From positions 1-64,000 of the forward strand of contig ONEK01000007.1 of assembly GCA_900316855.1 (NCBI GenBank): 64,000 bases of DNA. Reading direction: 5' to 3'. The notes beneath the pieces were generated by a model. That model saw only the letters and a program-made list of their open reading frames with translations, had not been told where the DNA came from and made no database searches. The translations under genes were made by a program, and so were the position numbers. This document shows positions 50,725-60,151 of the stretch, piece after piece; position 1 is the stretch's first letter, and each line of letters begins with the position of its first letter. Source of the stretch: an uncultured Lachnospiraceae bacterium. GTDB lineage: Bacteria > Bacillota > Clostridia > Lachnospirales > Lachnospiraceae.

Positions 50725-51681
50725 TTATATGTTTTTGAATCCGTTCTTCTTCGCTTCGTGGAACTTGTCGAGCAGTGCGTCGAGAACATGCACGAGATGG
50801 CCGATTTCCGGCTTCGACAGCTGCTCGTCCGCGCCGAGCTCCTTGCCCTTTAAGCGCATCTGCTCGTTGATGAGGGACGAGAAGATGACGAGCGGGATGT
50901 ATTTGAGCTTCGCGTCGTCCTTTACAAGCTTTGTCAGGCGGTGGCCGTCCATCTTGGGCATCTCGACATCAGTGATGATGATGTTGACAAGATCATACAG
51001 ATGCGGATCGTCGCGGACGGATGCCAGGTACTCCCATGCCTCCTGTCCGTTGTTGAACATCCGGATATCATCGAAGCCGGCTTTGACGAGCGAGTCGTGG
51101 ATCATCTTCTGCAGCAGGACGGAGTCCTCGGCAATGACAACAGGCGACGTATTCTTCGTGCGGTCTCCCATCTCGTCGATTTCGGACATCTGGATGGATG
51201 TCTCGGGCGCGATCTCCGCAACGATCTTCTCGAAATCGAGGATCGTCACGAGCTGGTCATCGCACTGGGCGATGCCGGTTGCGATGGACTCCTGCCCGTT
51301 CGAGAGCGTCTTGTCGGGCTTCTGGATTGCCTGCCAGGAGATCCTGCTGATTCCCTCGATGGAATCGACGCGGAACGCCACCATCATCTTGTTGAAGTTC
51401 GTGATGATGAACAGGTCCCTTGTGCCCTTGTGCTCGGATTCCTTGCCGTTCAGGTATTTCGACAGGTTGATGACCGTGATGAGGGATTCCCTGGGCTTGA
51501 AGAAGCCTTCTACGGCCGGATGGGAGTGAGGCATGGGCTTTACCTTCTCGCTCATCATGATCTCCTTGACCTTGGCCACGTTGATCCCGTAGAACTCCCC
51601 GTCAATCCGGAATTTCATGATTTCAATCTCATTGGTTCCGGACTCCAGCAGGATACCTTCGTTTTCCTTTTTCTTTGCCAT
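50725..51681 (-). CDS. cheV: Chemotaxis coupling protein CheV
   Basis: Residues about 15-160 are a CheW domain (IEIMKFRIDGEFYGINVAKVKEIM, AVEGFFKPRESLITVINLSKYL). Residues about 175-310 are a receiver (VIAEDSVLLQKMIHD, IIITDVEMPKMDGHRL with the phospho-Asp). It links receptors to CheA and takes part in adaptation. 318 residues, the usual length. Confidence 0.95.
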   Translation of the reverse strand: MAKKKENEGILLESGTNEIEIMKFRIDGEFYGINVAKVKEIMMSEKVKPMPHSHPAVEGFFKPRESLITVINLSKYLNGKESEHKGTRDLFIITNFNKMMVAFRVDSIEGISRISWQAIQKPDKTLSNGQESIATGIAQCDDQLVTILDFEKIVAEIAPETSIQMSEIDEMGDRTKNTSPVVIAEDSVLLQKMIHDSLVKAGFDDIRMFNNGQEAWEYLASVRDDPHLYDLVNIIITDVEMPKMDGHRLTKLVKDDAKLKYIPLVIFSSLINEQMRLKGKELGADEQLSKPEIGHLVHVLDALLDKFHEAKKNGFKNI

Positions 51682-51816
51682 AACAACCTCCAGCTGCTGC
51701 AGCCGTTCCTGTCGGGCAGGCCGCGTTTATCTGAACTGCATTGGTGGACCTTGTTTAGACCCACTCATATTATATATCGACACATGCGTTCCGGAATACA
51801 AGGAAAAAATGATTTT

Positions 51817-52293
51817 TTACAGCCTTTTGTCCGGTTTGCCGATGACCTTGACGAGAACCTCTCCTGTTGCGACGTCCAGCGTCATCGTCCGCGCGTAATT
51901 TGCCCCGAGATCCTCGGCGGAAATCGCAAAGCCAAGGCGCGGCAGCGTCTTCTTCACCATCTCGATGTTGCCCTTCCCGATATCGCCGAACGCGCCGGAT
52001 GTCTCGAACATCTTGGCGCCGCCCGCGATCTTCACGATCGTCCGCTTCCGGTCGAGTCCCTTCGCGGTCAGCTGACGCACCGTCTCAGGGATCCCTGTGT
52101 CCGCGTATTTGAAAATATTGGCGTCCGAGACGTTCATCCTGCTGGGGAGCAGGACGTGCAGCAGCGCGCCGAGCTTAATGCCGGGATCCCAGAATGTGAT
52201 GCCAACGCACGACCCTAGCGCATAGGTGACAATACGCCCGCTGTTCTGCGTAAGCTTCATATCCCCTATTGCCACTACCAGGTCGTTTCCCAT
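51817..52293 (-). CDS. cheD: Chemoreceptor glutamine deamidase CheD
   Basis: VVAIGDMKLTQNSGRIVTYALGSCVGITFWDPGIKLGALLHVLLPSR carries the catalytic Cys (GSCVG) and His (LLHV). IAGGAKMF, IGKGNIEMVKKTL and DLGANYARTMTLDVATGEV complete the family. It deamidates receptor glutamines and in Bacillus partners CheC. Start at MGNDLVV fits homologues; the GGAG is close to the ATG, and an earlier ATG at 52362 is an alternative. Confidence 0.9.
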   Translation of the reverse strand: MGNDLVVAIGDMKLTQNSGRIVTYALGSCVGITFWDPGIKLGALLHVLLPSRMNVSDANIFKYADTGIPETVRQLTAKGLDRKRTIVKIAGGAKMFETSGAFGDIGKGNIEMVKKTLPRLGFAISAEDLGANYARTMTLDVATGEVLVKVIGKPDKRL

Positions 52294-52415
52294 AACTCCG
52301 GAATTCTGCCCGTGCAGTTCCCTCTGCCCGGTCTGCAGCACCCCCGTGCCGCCGATAATCATGATCCTTCCATGCCGCTGATGCCGGTCCCTCTTTCACG
52401 GAGCCCGGACGTCAG

Positions 52416-53159
52416 TCAGGCACGCAGCGTGTTGACGGTTCCCATCAGCTCGTCGTCCGTCTGCACGACGCGCATGGCGTACGTCAGGGCGCGCTGTGCC
52501 TCGATGACATTCGTCATCTCCTCCGCAACATCCGTTCCCGAGGACTCGACCGCTCCCTGGATCATCTGCGGCTCCTCGACGATCGCCGCCTCGTTCCCCG
52601 CGTCATCCGGGTTGATCTGGTACTCATTGTCCCCGATATTCAGGAGCCTCGACGGATACGTCACATGGACGGCGCCCGGCTTTACCTGCGCGTTGCCGTC
52701 CAGGCCCGCGCCGTCCTCCCCGTAGCCGGGGATCTTGTTCCCCTCGGCGTCCAGCACCCACTTGCCGTTAGCCGTGGCAAGGTAGAACTGCCCGTCCGTA
52801 TCCTGTCCGTTATGGAAGCTGCCGTCCTTCGTATACGTGATCTCGCCCGTGCCCGGATTCAGGATCTGGAAGAAGTCACCCTCGTTTTCCAGCGCGTAAT
52901 CCGTCGCCTGGTTCGTCGTCGTGACGCCCATGACGGCGAAATTTGTCTTCGTCGAGACGTTGCGCACACCCGCGCCCGCCTGCCGGTCCGTCACCTCGTC
53001 GCGCCCGTCCTTCAGGTTGTAATTGATCAGCTCCTGGAAGTTCTGCTCCTTCGGCTTGAAGCCGTTGTTGTTGACGTTAGCCAGGTTGTTGGAAACGATA
53101 TTCAGCTTATCCTGCGACGCCTTCATGCCCAGCGCCCCGACATAGAACGACATATCCAT
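52416..53159 (-). CDS. flgG: Flagellar rod/hook-basal body protein, FlgG-like
   Basis: FYVGALGMKASQDKLNIVSNNLANVNNNGFKPKEQNFQELI is the conserved N-terminus, and GTDVAEEMTNVIEAQRALTYAMRVVQTDDELMGTVNTLR the C-terminus of the FlgG family (FlhP in Bacillus). It forms the distal rod. 247 residues. Order fliA-flgF-flgG. Confidence 0.85.
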   Translation of the reverse strand: MDMSFYVGALGMKASQDKLNIVSNNLANVNNNGFKPKEQNFQELINYNLKDGRDEVTDRQAGAGVRNVSTKTNFAVMGVTTTNQATDYALENEGDFFQILNPGTGEITYTKDGSFHNGQDTDGQFYLATANGKWVLDAEGNKIPGYGEDGAGLDGNAQVKPGAVHVTYPSRLLNIGDNEYQINPDDAGNEAAIVEEPQMIQGAVESSGTDVAEEMTNVIEAQRALTYAMRVVQTDDELMGTVNTLRA

Positions 53160-53189
53160 AATTTTGCAACCCTCTCACTTAATACATTA

Positions 53190-53300
53190 TCCTGCATGCA
53201 TGCGAAATCCGCGAAGGCGGTTTCGCATGCACATTCACGAGCCGCAAGCCGCAGGCTTTGGCTCGAATCACAACGGCATTGCATCGGCAATTGTGTCGTG
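53190..53300. repeat. Intercistronic hairpins between flgF and flgG
   Basis: TGCATGCGAAATCCGC pairs with GGCGGTTTCGCATGCA (53198-53232), and CACAACGGCA with TCGGCAATTGTG just beyond; GAGCC/GGCTC also pair. No gene. Confidence 0.6.
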
Positions 53301-53303
53301 ATC

Positions 53304-54065
53304 TTATACCCTCCCGACATCCGTCGCGGCCTTGCTGAGGATGCTGTCATACATTTTCAGCAGCTGCGCGGAGGCCTGATACGAGCGCTGTGTGCTCATC
53401 ATCTTCGTCATCTGGCCGACCATATCGACGTTGCTGTCCTCGAGCGTCTTCCAGATGACCTTGTTCTGCTGGCGGTCCTCCACGGGGATGGCATCCGTCG
53501 CGGAGGTGTACATGCCGTTGTCCTCCTTGTGCAGGTCATCCGTGGACTGAAAATTCACGAGACCGATCTGCGCGAGCTCCGCGCCGTCCGCGTCGCGGAT
53601 CGTACCGGAGTCGTCGACCGAGAAGTCCTCGTTCGGAAGCGTGATCGTATTGCCGGCGCTGTCCAGCACCGGGCCCATGCCCTCGAGCTGGAGCGTACCG
53701 TTGTCGTCGACCGTAAACGAACCGTTCCTCGTATACTGCACGCCGGCCTCTGTCTCCACCTCGAAGAAGCCGTCGCCGGAGATGGCGAAATCATAGATGT
53801 TGTTCGTGACCTTGAGCGAGCCCTGCGCGTAATTCGTCGTCACCTCGTCCGGCGTCACGATCGGGGACACCGAGGCGAGCGGCGTCTTGTCGTCCCGGTC
53901 GTATTTCTTCACACGGTTCAGCACTGCCTCGGCAAACGTCGTGTTATGCTGCGTGTCCTCCTTATAGCCGGCAGTCTGGATGTTGACCATATTGTTGCTG
54001 AGTACGTTCAGATTCCTCTGCTGTGTCAGCATTCCGCTTGTCAGATCGTAAAATCCCTGATACAT
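53304..54065 (-). CDS. flgF: Flagellar rod protein, FlgF-like
   Basis: MYQGFYDLTSGMLTQQRNLNVLSNNMVNIQTAGYKEDTQHNTTFAEAVL is the conserved N-terminus. ISGDGFFEVETEAGVQYTRNGSFTVDDNGTLQ is the family core. MSTQRSYQASAQLLKMYDSIL is the C-terminal helix. Proximal rod protein (FlhO in Bacillus). AAGGAG fixes the ATG at 54065, so seven leading codons of the open frame are dropped. Confidence 0.85.
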   Translation of the reverse strand: MYQGFYDLTSGMLTQQRNLNVLSNNMVNIQTAGYKEDTQHNTTFAEAVLNRVKKYDRDDKTPLASVSPIVTPDEVTTNYAQGSLKVTNNIYDFAISGDGFFEVETEAGVQYTRNGSFTVDDNGTLQLEGMGPVLDSAGNTITLPNEDFSVDDSGTIRDADGAELAQIGLVNFQSTDDLHKEDNGMYTSATDAIPVEDRQQNKVIWKTLEDSNVDMVGQMTKMMSTQRSYQASAQLLKMYDSILSKAATDVGRV

Positions 54066-54082
54066 CCTTTTCTCCTTTTTCT

Positions 54083-54850
54083 TCACTGCACCGCGTCGAC
54101 CATGGCCTTCTTGAGCTTGCGGATCGCCTGGGAATGCAGCTGTGAAACTCTCGGCTGGCTGATCTCCATGACATCCGCGATCTGGCTCATGTTCAGGTTA
54201 TCCACGTAGTACAGGGAGATGATCATCCGCTCCTTCTCCGCGAGGTCTCCGATCGCCTTCGCGAGCATCCGGAGCGTCTCCCCCTGCATGAAGCTCTTTT
54301 CCGGCTGGACGGACACGTCGTCCGTCGGCACCTGCAGGAGAGGATCATCGTTGTCGTCATACGTCATATCGAGCGACAGGACGTTGACCATCGTCGACAT
54401 CGTGCGGATCTTCTGGAGCTTTTTCACCTCCATGCCGACGTAGGCGGCTGCCTCCTCGTCAGTCGGTGCCCGCCCGAGCGTCCCGGTCAGCTGCGTGATG
54501 GCATCCTCGATGGATTTGCGGTCCTTGTGGTAGTTTCGCGGCATCCAGTCGTTCTTGCGCATGAGGTCGATGACCATGCCGCGGATCCTTCTGGAAATAA
54601 ATGTGTCGAACTTGTTATCCTTGTCGGGATCATAGCGGTCGATGCCCTTCATGATCTCGATGACGCCCTCGTTGATGATGTCCTCGGGCTGCATGAAGCT
54701 GGAATACATCTCGCGCATCTGGTACGCGATGGACTTCACGATGTACAGGTAGCGGAGCGTCAGCTCCTGCCGGATCTCCCGGGATTTCGTCTTCCGGTAC
54801 TCGCGGAACAGCTCATCGTTCGATTTTGCCTTGATTTCGTAGGAATCCAT
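54083..54850 (-). CDS. fliA: Flagellar sigma factor FliA (sigma-28, SigD)
   Basis: Region 2: YIVKSIAYQMREMYSSFMQPEDIINEGVIEIMKGIDRYDPDKDNKFDTFISRRIRGMVIDLMRKNDWMPR. Region 3: SIEDAITQLTGTLGRAPTDEEAAAYVGM. Region 4: LAEKERMIISLYYVDNLNMSQIADVMEISQPRVSQLHSQAIRKL. It directs late flagellar transcription and is held by FlgM. In Bacillus flhF and flhG lie between flhA and sigD; here fliA follows flhA directly. Confidence 0.95.
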   Translation of the reverse strand: MDSYEIKAKSNDELFREYRKTKSREIRQELTLRYLYIVKSIAYQMREMYSSFMQPEDIINEGVIEIMKGIDRYDPDKDNKFDTFISRRIRGMVIDLMRKNDWMPRNYHKDRKSIEDAITQLTGTLGRAPTDEEAAAYVGMEVKKLQKIRTMSTMVNVLSLDMTYDDNDDPLLQVPTDDVSVQPEKSFMQGETLRMLAKAIGDLAEKERMIISLYYVDNLNMSQIADVMEISQPRVSQLHSQAIRKLKKAMVDAVQ

Positions 54851-54877
54851 ACTGTGCCTGTTCTGCCTGATGCCAGG

Positions 54878-57073
54878 TTATGCCAGCTCCTTCTGTCCGC
54901 CCTCTTCCAGCTTCAGGGAACCGATCGACTGGATCTGGACGTTATTAGCTACCTCATTGAACGACAGGACACGCACATTCGGGTAAAACTGCCCGATCAT
55001 ATGGTAGAAGTGTGTCCTCATGATCTGTGATGTCAGTATAACAGGTGTCTGGGACAGATTGTTGAACTTTCTGATCTCCGCGGCCACCTGCTGGACCACG
55101 CTCTGCAGCACGTCCGGGGTCAGGGCCAGATAATAGCCGTTCTCCCCCTTCGTGAGCGAATTCACCATGGTCCGCTCCAGGTCGGAATCGAGCGTGATGA
55201 CCCGCATGGTTCCGTCCTCGCCGTACATTCTCGTGATGGTGCGCTTTAAGGCGACGCGCACCTTGTCGACGACATTGTCGATATCCTTGACCGGAAGGCC
55301 GGTGTCGGTGATCGTCTCCACCATGTTCTCGAGGATCGTCTCGAGGTCCTTGATGGCGACGCCCTCCTTCAGCAGCATCGTGAGCACTCTCTGCAGCAGC
55401 GAATACGACACGATGTTCGGAATCGCCTCCTGCACAAGCTCCGGCGCCGTCTGCTTCAGGTTGTCGACAAGGCGTACGACCTCCTGTCTTGTCATCAGCT
55501 CATAGGCGTGAACCTTGATGACCTCGGACAGGTGGGAAACCATGACGGACAGAGGATCGATGACCGTGTAGCCGTACAGCTCCGCCTTCTCGCGGTTCTC
55601 CGGCTTGATCCACTTGCTGGGGATGCCGTAGGCGGGTTCGATGGTGTCGATGCCGTCGATGTCCTTCTCCGGCTTGTCCGGCTCGAGCGCCAGGAAATAA
55701 TCCGTCAGGATTTCACCCCTTGCGACCTCTTCCCCCTTGATCTTGATGACATACTCGTTCGTCCCGAGATTCGACGAATCCCGGAGGCGGATGCTGGGAA
55801 CGACGAAGCCCATATCCTGCGCGAACTGCCGCCGGAAAATAACGATGCGGCTGATGAGCCGTCCTCCGACGGACTCATCCGCGAGGGGGATCAGGCTGTA
55901 GCCGAAATCCAGCTCGATCGGCTCTACGACAAGGAGCCGGTAGACGTTGTTGACGTCCTTGAAATAATCCTCTTCCTTCGTATTTTTCGCCGTCTGCTCG
56001 GCAGGCTGCTCCTCTTCCTGCTTCCCGGTGCCGCCGGATTCCGCGGCGGCCGCGGCTGTCCTGCCGCCGCCCGAAGGCGCGGCCGGTGCGGATGCAAACG
56101 CCGGAAAATCCTCCGATGTCGCGGCAGAAGCCTGCTGCTTCTGCAGGTAATAGCCCGCGCCGATGAGGCCTCCCGCAACGAGCAGGATCTGCACAATCGG
56201 CATGCCGGGGATGACCGCCAGCACCGCGACGAGTATACCGGAAATCGTAAACGCTCTCGGCTGCTGCAGGAATTCCTGCGAGATATCCTCGTTCAGGGAT
56301 CCCTTCGCGACGGCACGCGTTACGATCATGCCCGTCGACGTGGAGACGAGAAGCGACGGGATCTGTCCCACGAGACCGTCGCCCACCGTTGCGATGGAAT
56401 AGGTCTGGAACACGGTCTGCAGGTCGCCGCCGCCCTGTACCATACCTATAATGATACCACCGAACAGGTTGATTGCGGTCGTGATCAGACTCATGACCGC
56501 GTCTCCCTTGACGATCTTCGTGGCACCATCCATGGAGCCGTAGAAATCCGCCTCACGCTGTACGTCCGAGCGGCGTCTTGCCGCCTCGCGCTCGTCGATG
56601 AGGCCGGCGCTCATATCGGAATCGATGGCCATCTGCTTGCCGGGCATGGCGTCCAGGTTGAATCTGGCAGCAACCTCAGCCACACGCTCGGCGCCCTTGT
56701 TGATGACCATGAAGTTCATCAATACGATGATGATATAGATGATCAGACCTACGACGATGTTGCCGCCGAGGACGAAATTGCCGAACGCCGCGATGATCTG
56801 TCCGGAGCCGCCGCCGTTAGACAGGATGTTCCTCGTCGTGGAAACATTGATGCCGAGGCCGAACAGCGTCGTGATGAGCAGCAATGTCGGGAAGATCGAG
56901 AATTCCAGCGGGCTGTGGATCGTCATCGTGATGACGAGGATCATCATGGACAGCGCCATGTTGACCAGAATGGCGACGTCCGCCAGTGCCGGAGGCATCG
57001 GGATGATGATGAGCAGGATGATGGTGATGACCATCAGCACCACTGCGTAATTTTTCAGTAACTTAACTGCCAT
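54878..57073 (-). CDS. flhA: Flagellar export gate protein FlhA
   Basis: Eight hydrophobic segments in the first 320 residues. The FHIPEP signature is intact: READFYGSMDGATKIVKGDAV. A charged, Gly/Ala-rich linker (about residues 325-375) leads to the large cytoplasmic domain (IELDFGYSLIPLADE, YTVIDPLSVMVSHLSEVIK). 731 residues, slightly longer than usual because of the linker. Confidence 0.95.
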   Translation of the reverse strand: MAVKLLKNYAVVLMVITIILLIIIPMPPALADVAILVNMALSMMILVITMTIHSPLEFSIFPTLLLITTLFGLGINVSTTRNILSNGGGSGQIIAAFGNFVLGGNIVVGLIIYIIIVLMNFMVINKGAERVAEVAARFNLDAMPGKQMAIDSDMSAGLIDEREAARRRSDVQREADFYGSMDGATKIVKGDAVMSLITTAINLFGGIIIGMVQGGGDLQTVFQTYSIATVGDGLVGQIPSLLVSTSTGMIVTRAVAKGSLNEDISQEFLQQPRAFTISGILVAVLAVIPGMPIVQILLVAGGLIGAGYYLQKQQASAATSEDFPAFASAPAAPSGGGRTAAAAAESGGTGKQEEEQPAEQTAKNTKEEDYFKDVNNVYRLLVVEPIELDFGYSLIPLADESVGGRLISRIVIFRRQFAQDMGFVVPSIRLRDSSNLGTNEYVIKIKGEEVARGEILTDYFLALEPDKPEKDIDGIDTIEPAYGIPSKWIKPENREKAELYGYTVIDPLSVMVSHLSEVIKVHAYELMTRQEVVRLVDNLKQTAPELVQEAIPNIVSYSLLQRVLTMLLKEGVAIKDLETILENMVETITDTGLPVKDIDNVVDKVRVALKRTITRMYGEDGTMRVITLDSDLERTMVNSLTKGENGYYLALTPDVLQSVVQQVAAEIRKFNNLSQTPVILTSQIMRTHFYHMIGQFYPNVRVLSFNEVANNVQIQSIGSLKLEEGGQKELA

Positions 57074-57132
57074 GCTTTCCTATTTATGCCTGAATCGTAA
57101 GACCCGGCTTTTGTGCCGGATGGAATCACGCC

Positions 57133-58191
57133 TCAGCCCAATGCGGCTTCCCGGTGCTCCTGCCGGTAAATGTAAACCAGAAGCTCCGCTACTACCTCGT
57201 AATATTCCGGCGGGATCTCGTCCCCGATCTCACACGCGGCATACAGGCCGCGGGCAAGGGGTACGTTCTCGATCGTCGGGACGTGGTTTGCCTCGGCGAC
57301 GGCCGCGATGCGCAGGGCTGTGAGCTCCTGGCCCTTTGCGACGACGACGGGGGCACCGCCCTCATCCGGATCATACTTTAAGGCGACGGCGAAGTGCGTC
57401 GGGTTGCGGACGACGACATCGGCGGAGGGAACGGCCTGCATCATACGCTGCTGCGCCTTCTGGCGCATCGTGCTCTTGATGCGGTTCTTGATCTCGGGAT
57501 TTCCCTCCATCTGCTTGTACTCGTCCTTGACCTCCTGCTTCGTCATCTTCATGTCGTTGTGGAACTGACGCTTCTGATATACCCAGTCCACAGCCGCAAG
57601 GACCGCGAACAGCGCCATCAGCTTCACGATCATGCTCCACATAAGCGACAGCAGCGCCTGGTATGAGCCCTCGAGAGGCATGTTCACCATCTTCGCGAAC
57701 GTCAGGACATCATCCCTGATCGTCGTATAGACCACCGCCGCGAGGATGATGATCTTGAGGATGCCCTCGCCCAGCTGCACGAAGTTCCGGAGCGAGAACA
57801 GACGCTTGATCCCGTTTAAGGGATTCATCTTGCCAAAATCCGGCTTCAGCGTCGAGAAATTGTTGATAAACCGTGTCTGGATGCCGTGGATCAGGATGCT
57901 GACCGCCGACACCACAACGAGGATCGGCAGGCTGCTCATCAGCGCCGTGATCATAAACCTTGTCAGGATCGGCTGCCCGAGCGGCTGCTCCTCCGGAACC
58001 AGGTTCAGGATCAGCATCAGGAATTCCTGCACCCATTTGCGGATATTCGGCAGCATCATCCGGACCATCAGGAACGCTGACAGCAGGATCACCACCGTCG
58101 AGAGCTCCTTGCTCTGGAAGACCTGTCCCTTTTTGCGCGCCTCGCTCAGCTTATGGCTGGAAGGCTCCTCGGTTTTGTCATCGTTTGCCAC
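57133..58191 (-). CDS. flhB: Flagellar export apparatus protein FlhB
   Basis: DKTEEPSSHKLSEARKKGQVFQSKEL is the conserved N-terminus, followed by four membrane segments. VVVRNPTHFAVALKYDPDEGGAPVVVAKGQE contains the NPTH autocleavage site. GTG start (58191). It sets the switch from rod/hook to filament export. A separate C-domain homologue is at 36827-37120. Confidence 0.95.
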   Translation of the reverse strand: MANDDKTEEPSSHKLSEARKKGQVFQSKELSTVVILLSAFLMVRMMLPNIRKWVQEFLMLILNLVPEEQPLGQPILTRFMITALMSSLPILVVVSAVSILIHGIQTRFINNFSTLKPDFGKMNPLNGIKRLFSLRNFVQLGEGILKIIILAAVVYTTIRDDVLTFAKMVNMPLEGSYQALLSLMWSMIVKLMALFAVLAAVDWVYQKRQFHNDMKMTKQEVKDEYKQMEGNPEIKNRIKSTMRQKAQQRMMQAVPSADVVVRNPTHFAVALKYDPDEGGAPVVVAKGQELTALRIAAVAEANHVPTIENVPLARGLYAACEIGDEIPPEYYEVVAELLVYIYRQEHREAALG

Positions 58192-58320
58192 GGCAGATTA
58201 CCCGCTGAAGATGTTGTAAATCAAGAACCACGGCTTGCTCCGCTGCTGCGCAGCTACCGCAAGCCTCCAGCCTATTCGGAAATCGCGCCGCATTGCGTCG
58301 CTTCTTTCCTCATAGTCTGG

Positions 58321-58382
58321 GCGATTAAGGTGATATATCCGTCCGGATGCAGGCATCCTTCCGGATATATCACTTTAATCGC
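58321..58382. repeat. Long intercistronic hairpin between fliR and flhB
   Basis: GCGATTAAGGTGATATATCC and its near-complement GGATATATCACTTTAATCGC form about a 20-bp stem with one mismatch. An inner stem (TCCGGATGCAGGCATCCTTC) sits within. No T-run, so not a classical terminator. A palindromic repeat of the GCTCCGCTGC type is adjacent (58220-58254). Confidence 0.75.
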
Positions 58383-58395
58383 TTTGGTTCTTATA

Positions 58396-59154
58396 TCACG
58401 GCGCCATCAGGCCGACAATATGGTACAGGGTGTCGAACAGCTCCCCTCCGACGAAGCTCTGGATCTTCTCGGCGACCGGGTTGTACAGGATCAGCAGCAT
58501 CGCCATTCCGATGATCAGCTTGATCTGGAAGTTGACGGCGAAGATGTTGACCTGCGGCACGGCCTTCATGAGGAGACCGATCGCAACCTCGGTTAACAGC
58601 TGCAGTCCCATCATGGGGAAACACAGCTGCAGCCCCACGACAATGCACTGGCAGAAGTACTGCAGGATATACTGCGCAAGCTGTGCTGTGATCTGTACCT
58701 GGCCGAACGGGATGTTTCCCGCCGAGGTGAACAGGATCTCCAGATACCGAAGGTGCGCGTTCGTCGTGAAGATCATCAGCATGAACAGCGTGTTGTACAG
58801 GTTCGACGTCACCGTCACCTGGGTGTTCGACTGCGGGTCAAAGACCTGTGCCATGGACAGTCCCATGGCGAAGTCAATGATGGAGCCGGCGAACCGGACG
58901 ATCATGAAGTTGATCTCCATGCCGAAGCCGAGCGCGAATCCCAGCATCAGCTCCTTCAGCAGCATGACGGCAAACTCCAGGAGCGTCCCGGGCGGATTTT
59001 CCATCGTTCCTCCCAGCCACACGTAATACATGAGGGAGAGGACCAGGATGAACGCACCCCTTACCTGACCGGGAACGCCGCTTCGGCCGAAGATGGAGTT
59101 GAATACCACCGCGCCTGACATCCGCATGACAATCAGTGCGAACAGTATAAACAT
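58396..59154 (-). CDS. fliR: Flagellar export apparatus protein FliR
   Basis: MFILFALIVMRMSGAVVFNSIFG and then several membrane segments (MLLKELMLGFALGFGMEINFMIVRFAGSIIDFAMGLSMAQVFDPQ) fit FliR. 252 residues. Part of fliOPQR, with flhB following. Confidence 0.9.
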   Translation of the reverse strand: MFILFALIVMRMSGAVVFNSIFGRSGVPGQVRGAFILVLSLMYYVWLGGTMENPPGTLLEFAVMLLKELMLGFALGFGMEINFMIVRFAGSIIDFAMGLSMAQVFDPQSNTQVTVTSNLYNTLFMLMIFTTNAHLRYLEILFTSAGNIPFGQVQITAQLAQYILQYFCQCIVVGLQLCFPMMGLQLLTEVAIGLLMKAVPQVNIFAVNFQIKLIIGMAMLLILYNPVAEKIQSFVGGELFDTLYHIVGLMAP

Positions 59155-59174
59155 CTGTTGATCCCGTTAAATTT

Positions 59175-59441
59175 TCAGACTCCGCTTGCGATATAACCGA
59201 ACATCTGCTTCGTAAAATCCGACAGCTGCTGCAGGATCGTGCTGCCGAGAATGGCCAGCATGGCAACAATCCCTATGAGCTTCGGAACAAACGTGAGTGT
59301 CTGCTCATTGATCTGCGTCGCCGCCTGGAAGACGGCGATGATGATACCGATAACCATACTGACCAGCAGGAACGGCATCGACGTCATCAATGCCATCTGA
59401 AACATCTGGCGCATGATATCCAGCGCTTCGGTCGGTTCCAT
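59175..59441 (-). CDS. fliQ: Flagellar export apparatus protein FliQ
   Basis: EALDIMRQMFQMALMTSMPFLLVSMVIGIIIAVFQAATQINEQTLTFVPKL with two membrane segments. 88 residues, the usual size. Confidence 0.95.
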   Translation of the reverse strand: MEPTEALDIMRQMFQMALMTSMPFLLVSMVIGIIIAVFQAATQINEQTLTFVPKLIGIVAMLAILGSTILQQLSDFTKQMFGYIASGV

Positions 59442-59494
59442 GAATACCTCCCTGTGTCCGCGTCAGCAGTCACAGAATGTCCGCGCCGGCTCCC

Positions 59495-60151
59495 TTACCG
59501 GAAGCTCTGCACGATGTTGGAAAACAGCAGGTCCCACCCGTCCACGGTGACAAACAGCAGCAGCTTGAACGGCATGGACACCATGGTCGGCGGCAGCATG
59601 ACCATGCCCATGGCCATGAGGGTCGTCGACACAACCACATCGATTAACAGGAACGGCAGGTAGATGAGAAAGCCCGCCGTGAACGCTCTCTTTAACTCGC
59701 TCGTCATGAAGGCAGGCGTCACAACCGTAATGGGATACTGCGTCACGTCCTCTTCCACGGCAACACCCGACATGTCCACGAATTTGTCCAGCGTCACCTT
59801 CTCGGTGTTGCGCAGCATGAATTCCTTCATGTGCACCTGCGCCCGGTCTATGCATTCCTCCTGCGTGATCCTGCCCTCCTTGTAGGGCTGGTACGCCTCG
59901 GTGTTGATGGCGTCGAGTGTCGGCCGCATGATGAACAGCGTCAGGAAGACCGCAATGCCGACGAGAACCGTATTCGGCGGTGTCTGCTGCACACCCATGG
60001 CCGTCCTTGTAAACGACAGAATGATGATCGTCCTCGTGAAGGACGTCATCATCACGGCGATGGAAGGCAGGAGCGCTACCAGCGTTATGGTATAGATCAG
60101 TTCGAGCGCCGGCACATTGCCGCCGTTCAATCCGGACAGAAGCTCACTCAT
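59495..60151 (-). CDS. fliP: Flagellar export apparatus protein FliP
   Basis: LIYTITLVALLPSIAVMMTSFTRTIIILSFTRTAMGVQQTPPNTVLVGIAVFLT is characteristic of FliP. FMTSELKRAFTAGFLIYLPFLLIDVVVSTTLMAMGMVMLPPTMVSMPFKLLLFV follows. 218 residues; the cleavable signal peptide of enterobacterial FliP is absent. Overlaps fliO by 8 nt. Confidence 0.95.
   Translation of the reverse strand: MSELLSGLNGGNVPALELIYTITLVALLPSIAVMMTSFTRTIIILSFTRTAMGVQQTPPNTVLVGIAVFLTLFIMRPTLDAINTEAYQPYKEGRITQEECIDRAQVHMKEFMLRNTEKVTLDKFVDMSGVAVEEDVTQYPITVVTPAFMTSELKRAFTAGFLIYLPFLLIDVVVSTTLMAMGMVMLPPTMVSMPFKLLLFVTVDGWDLLFSNIVQSFR

Noticed and set aside
52665..54209. 514-codon frame opposite flgG-flgF
   Set aside because: Runs across two certain genes and an intergenic hairpin region.
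55508..57061. 517-codon open frame opposite flhA
   Set aside because: Asp/Arg/Gln-rich mirror of flhA; no ribosome site or domain.
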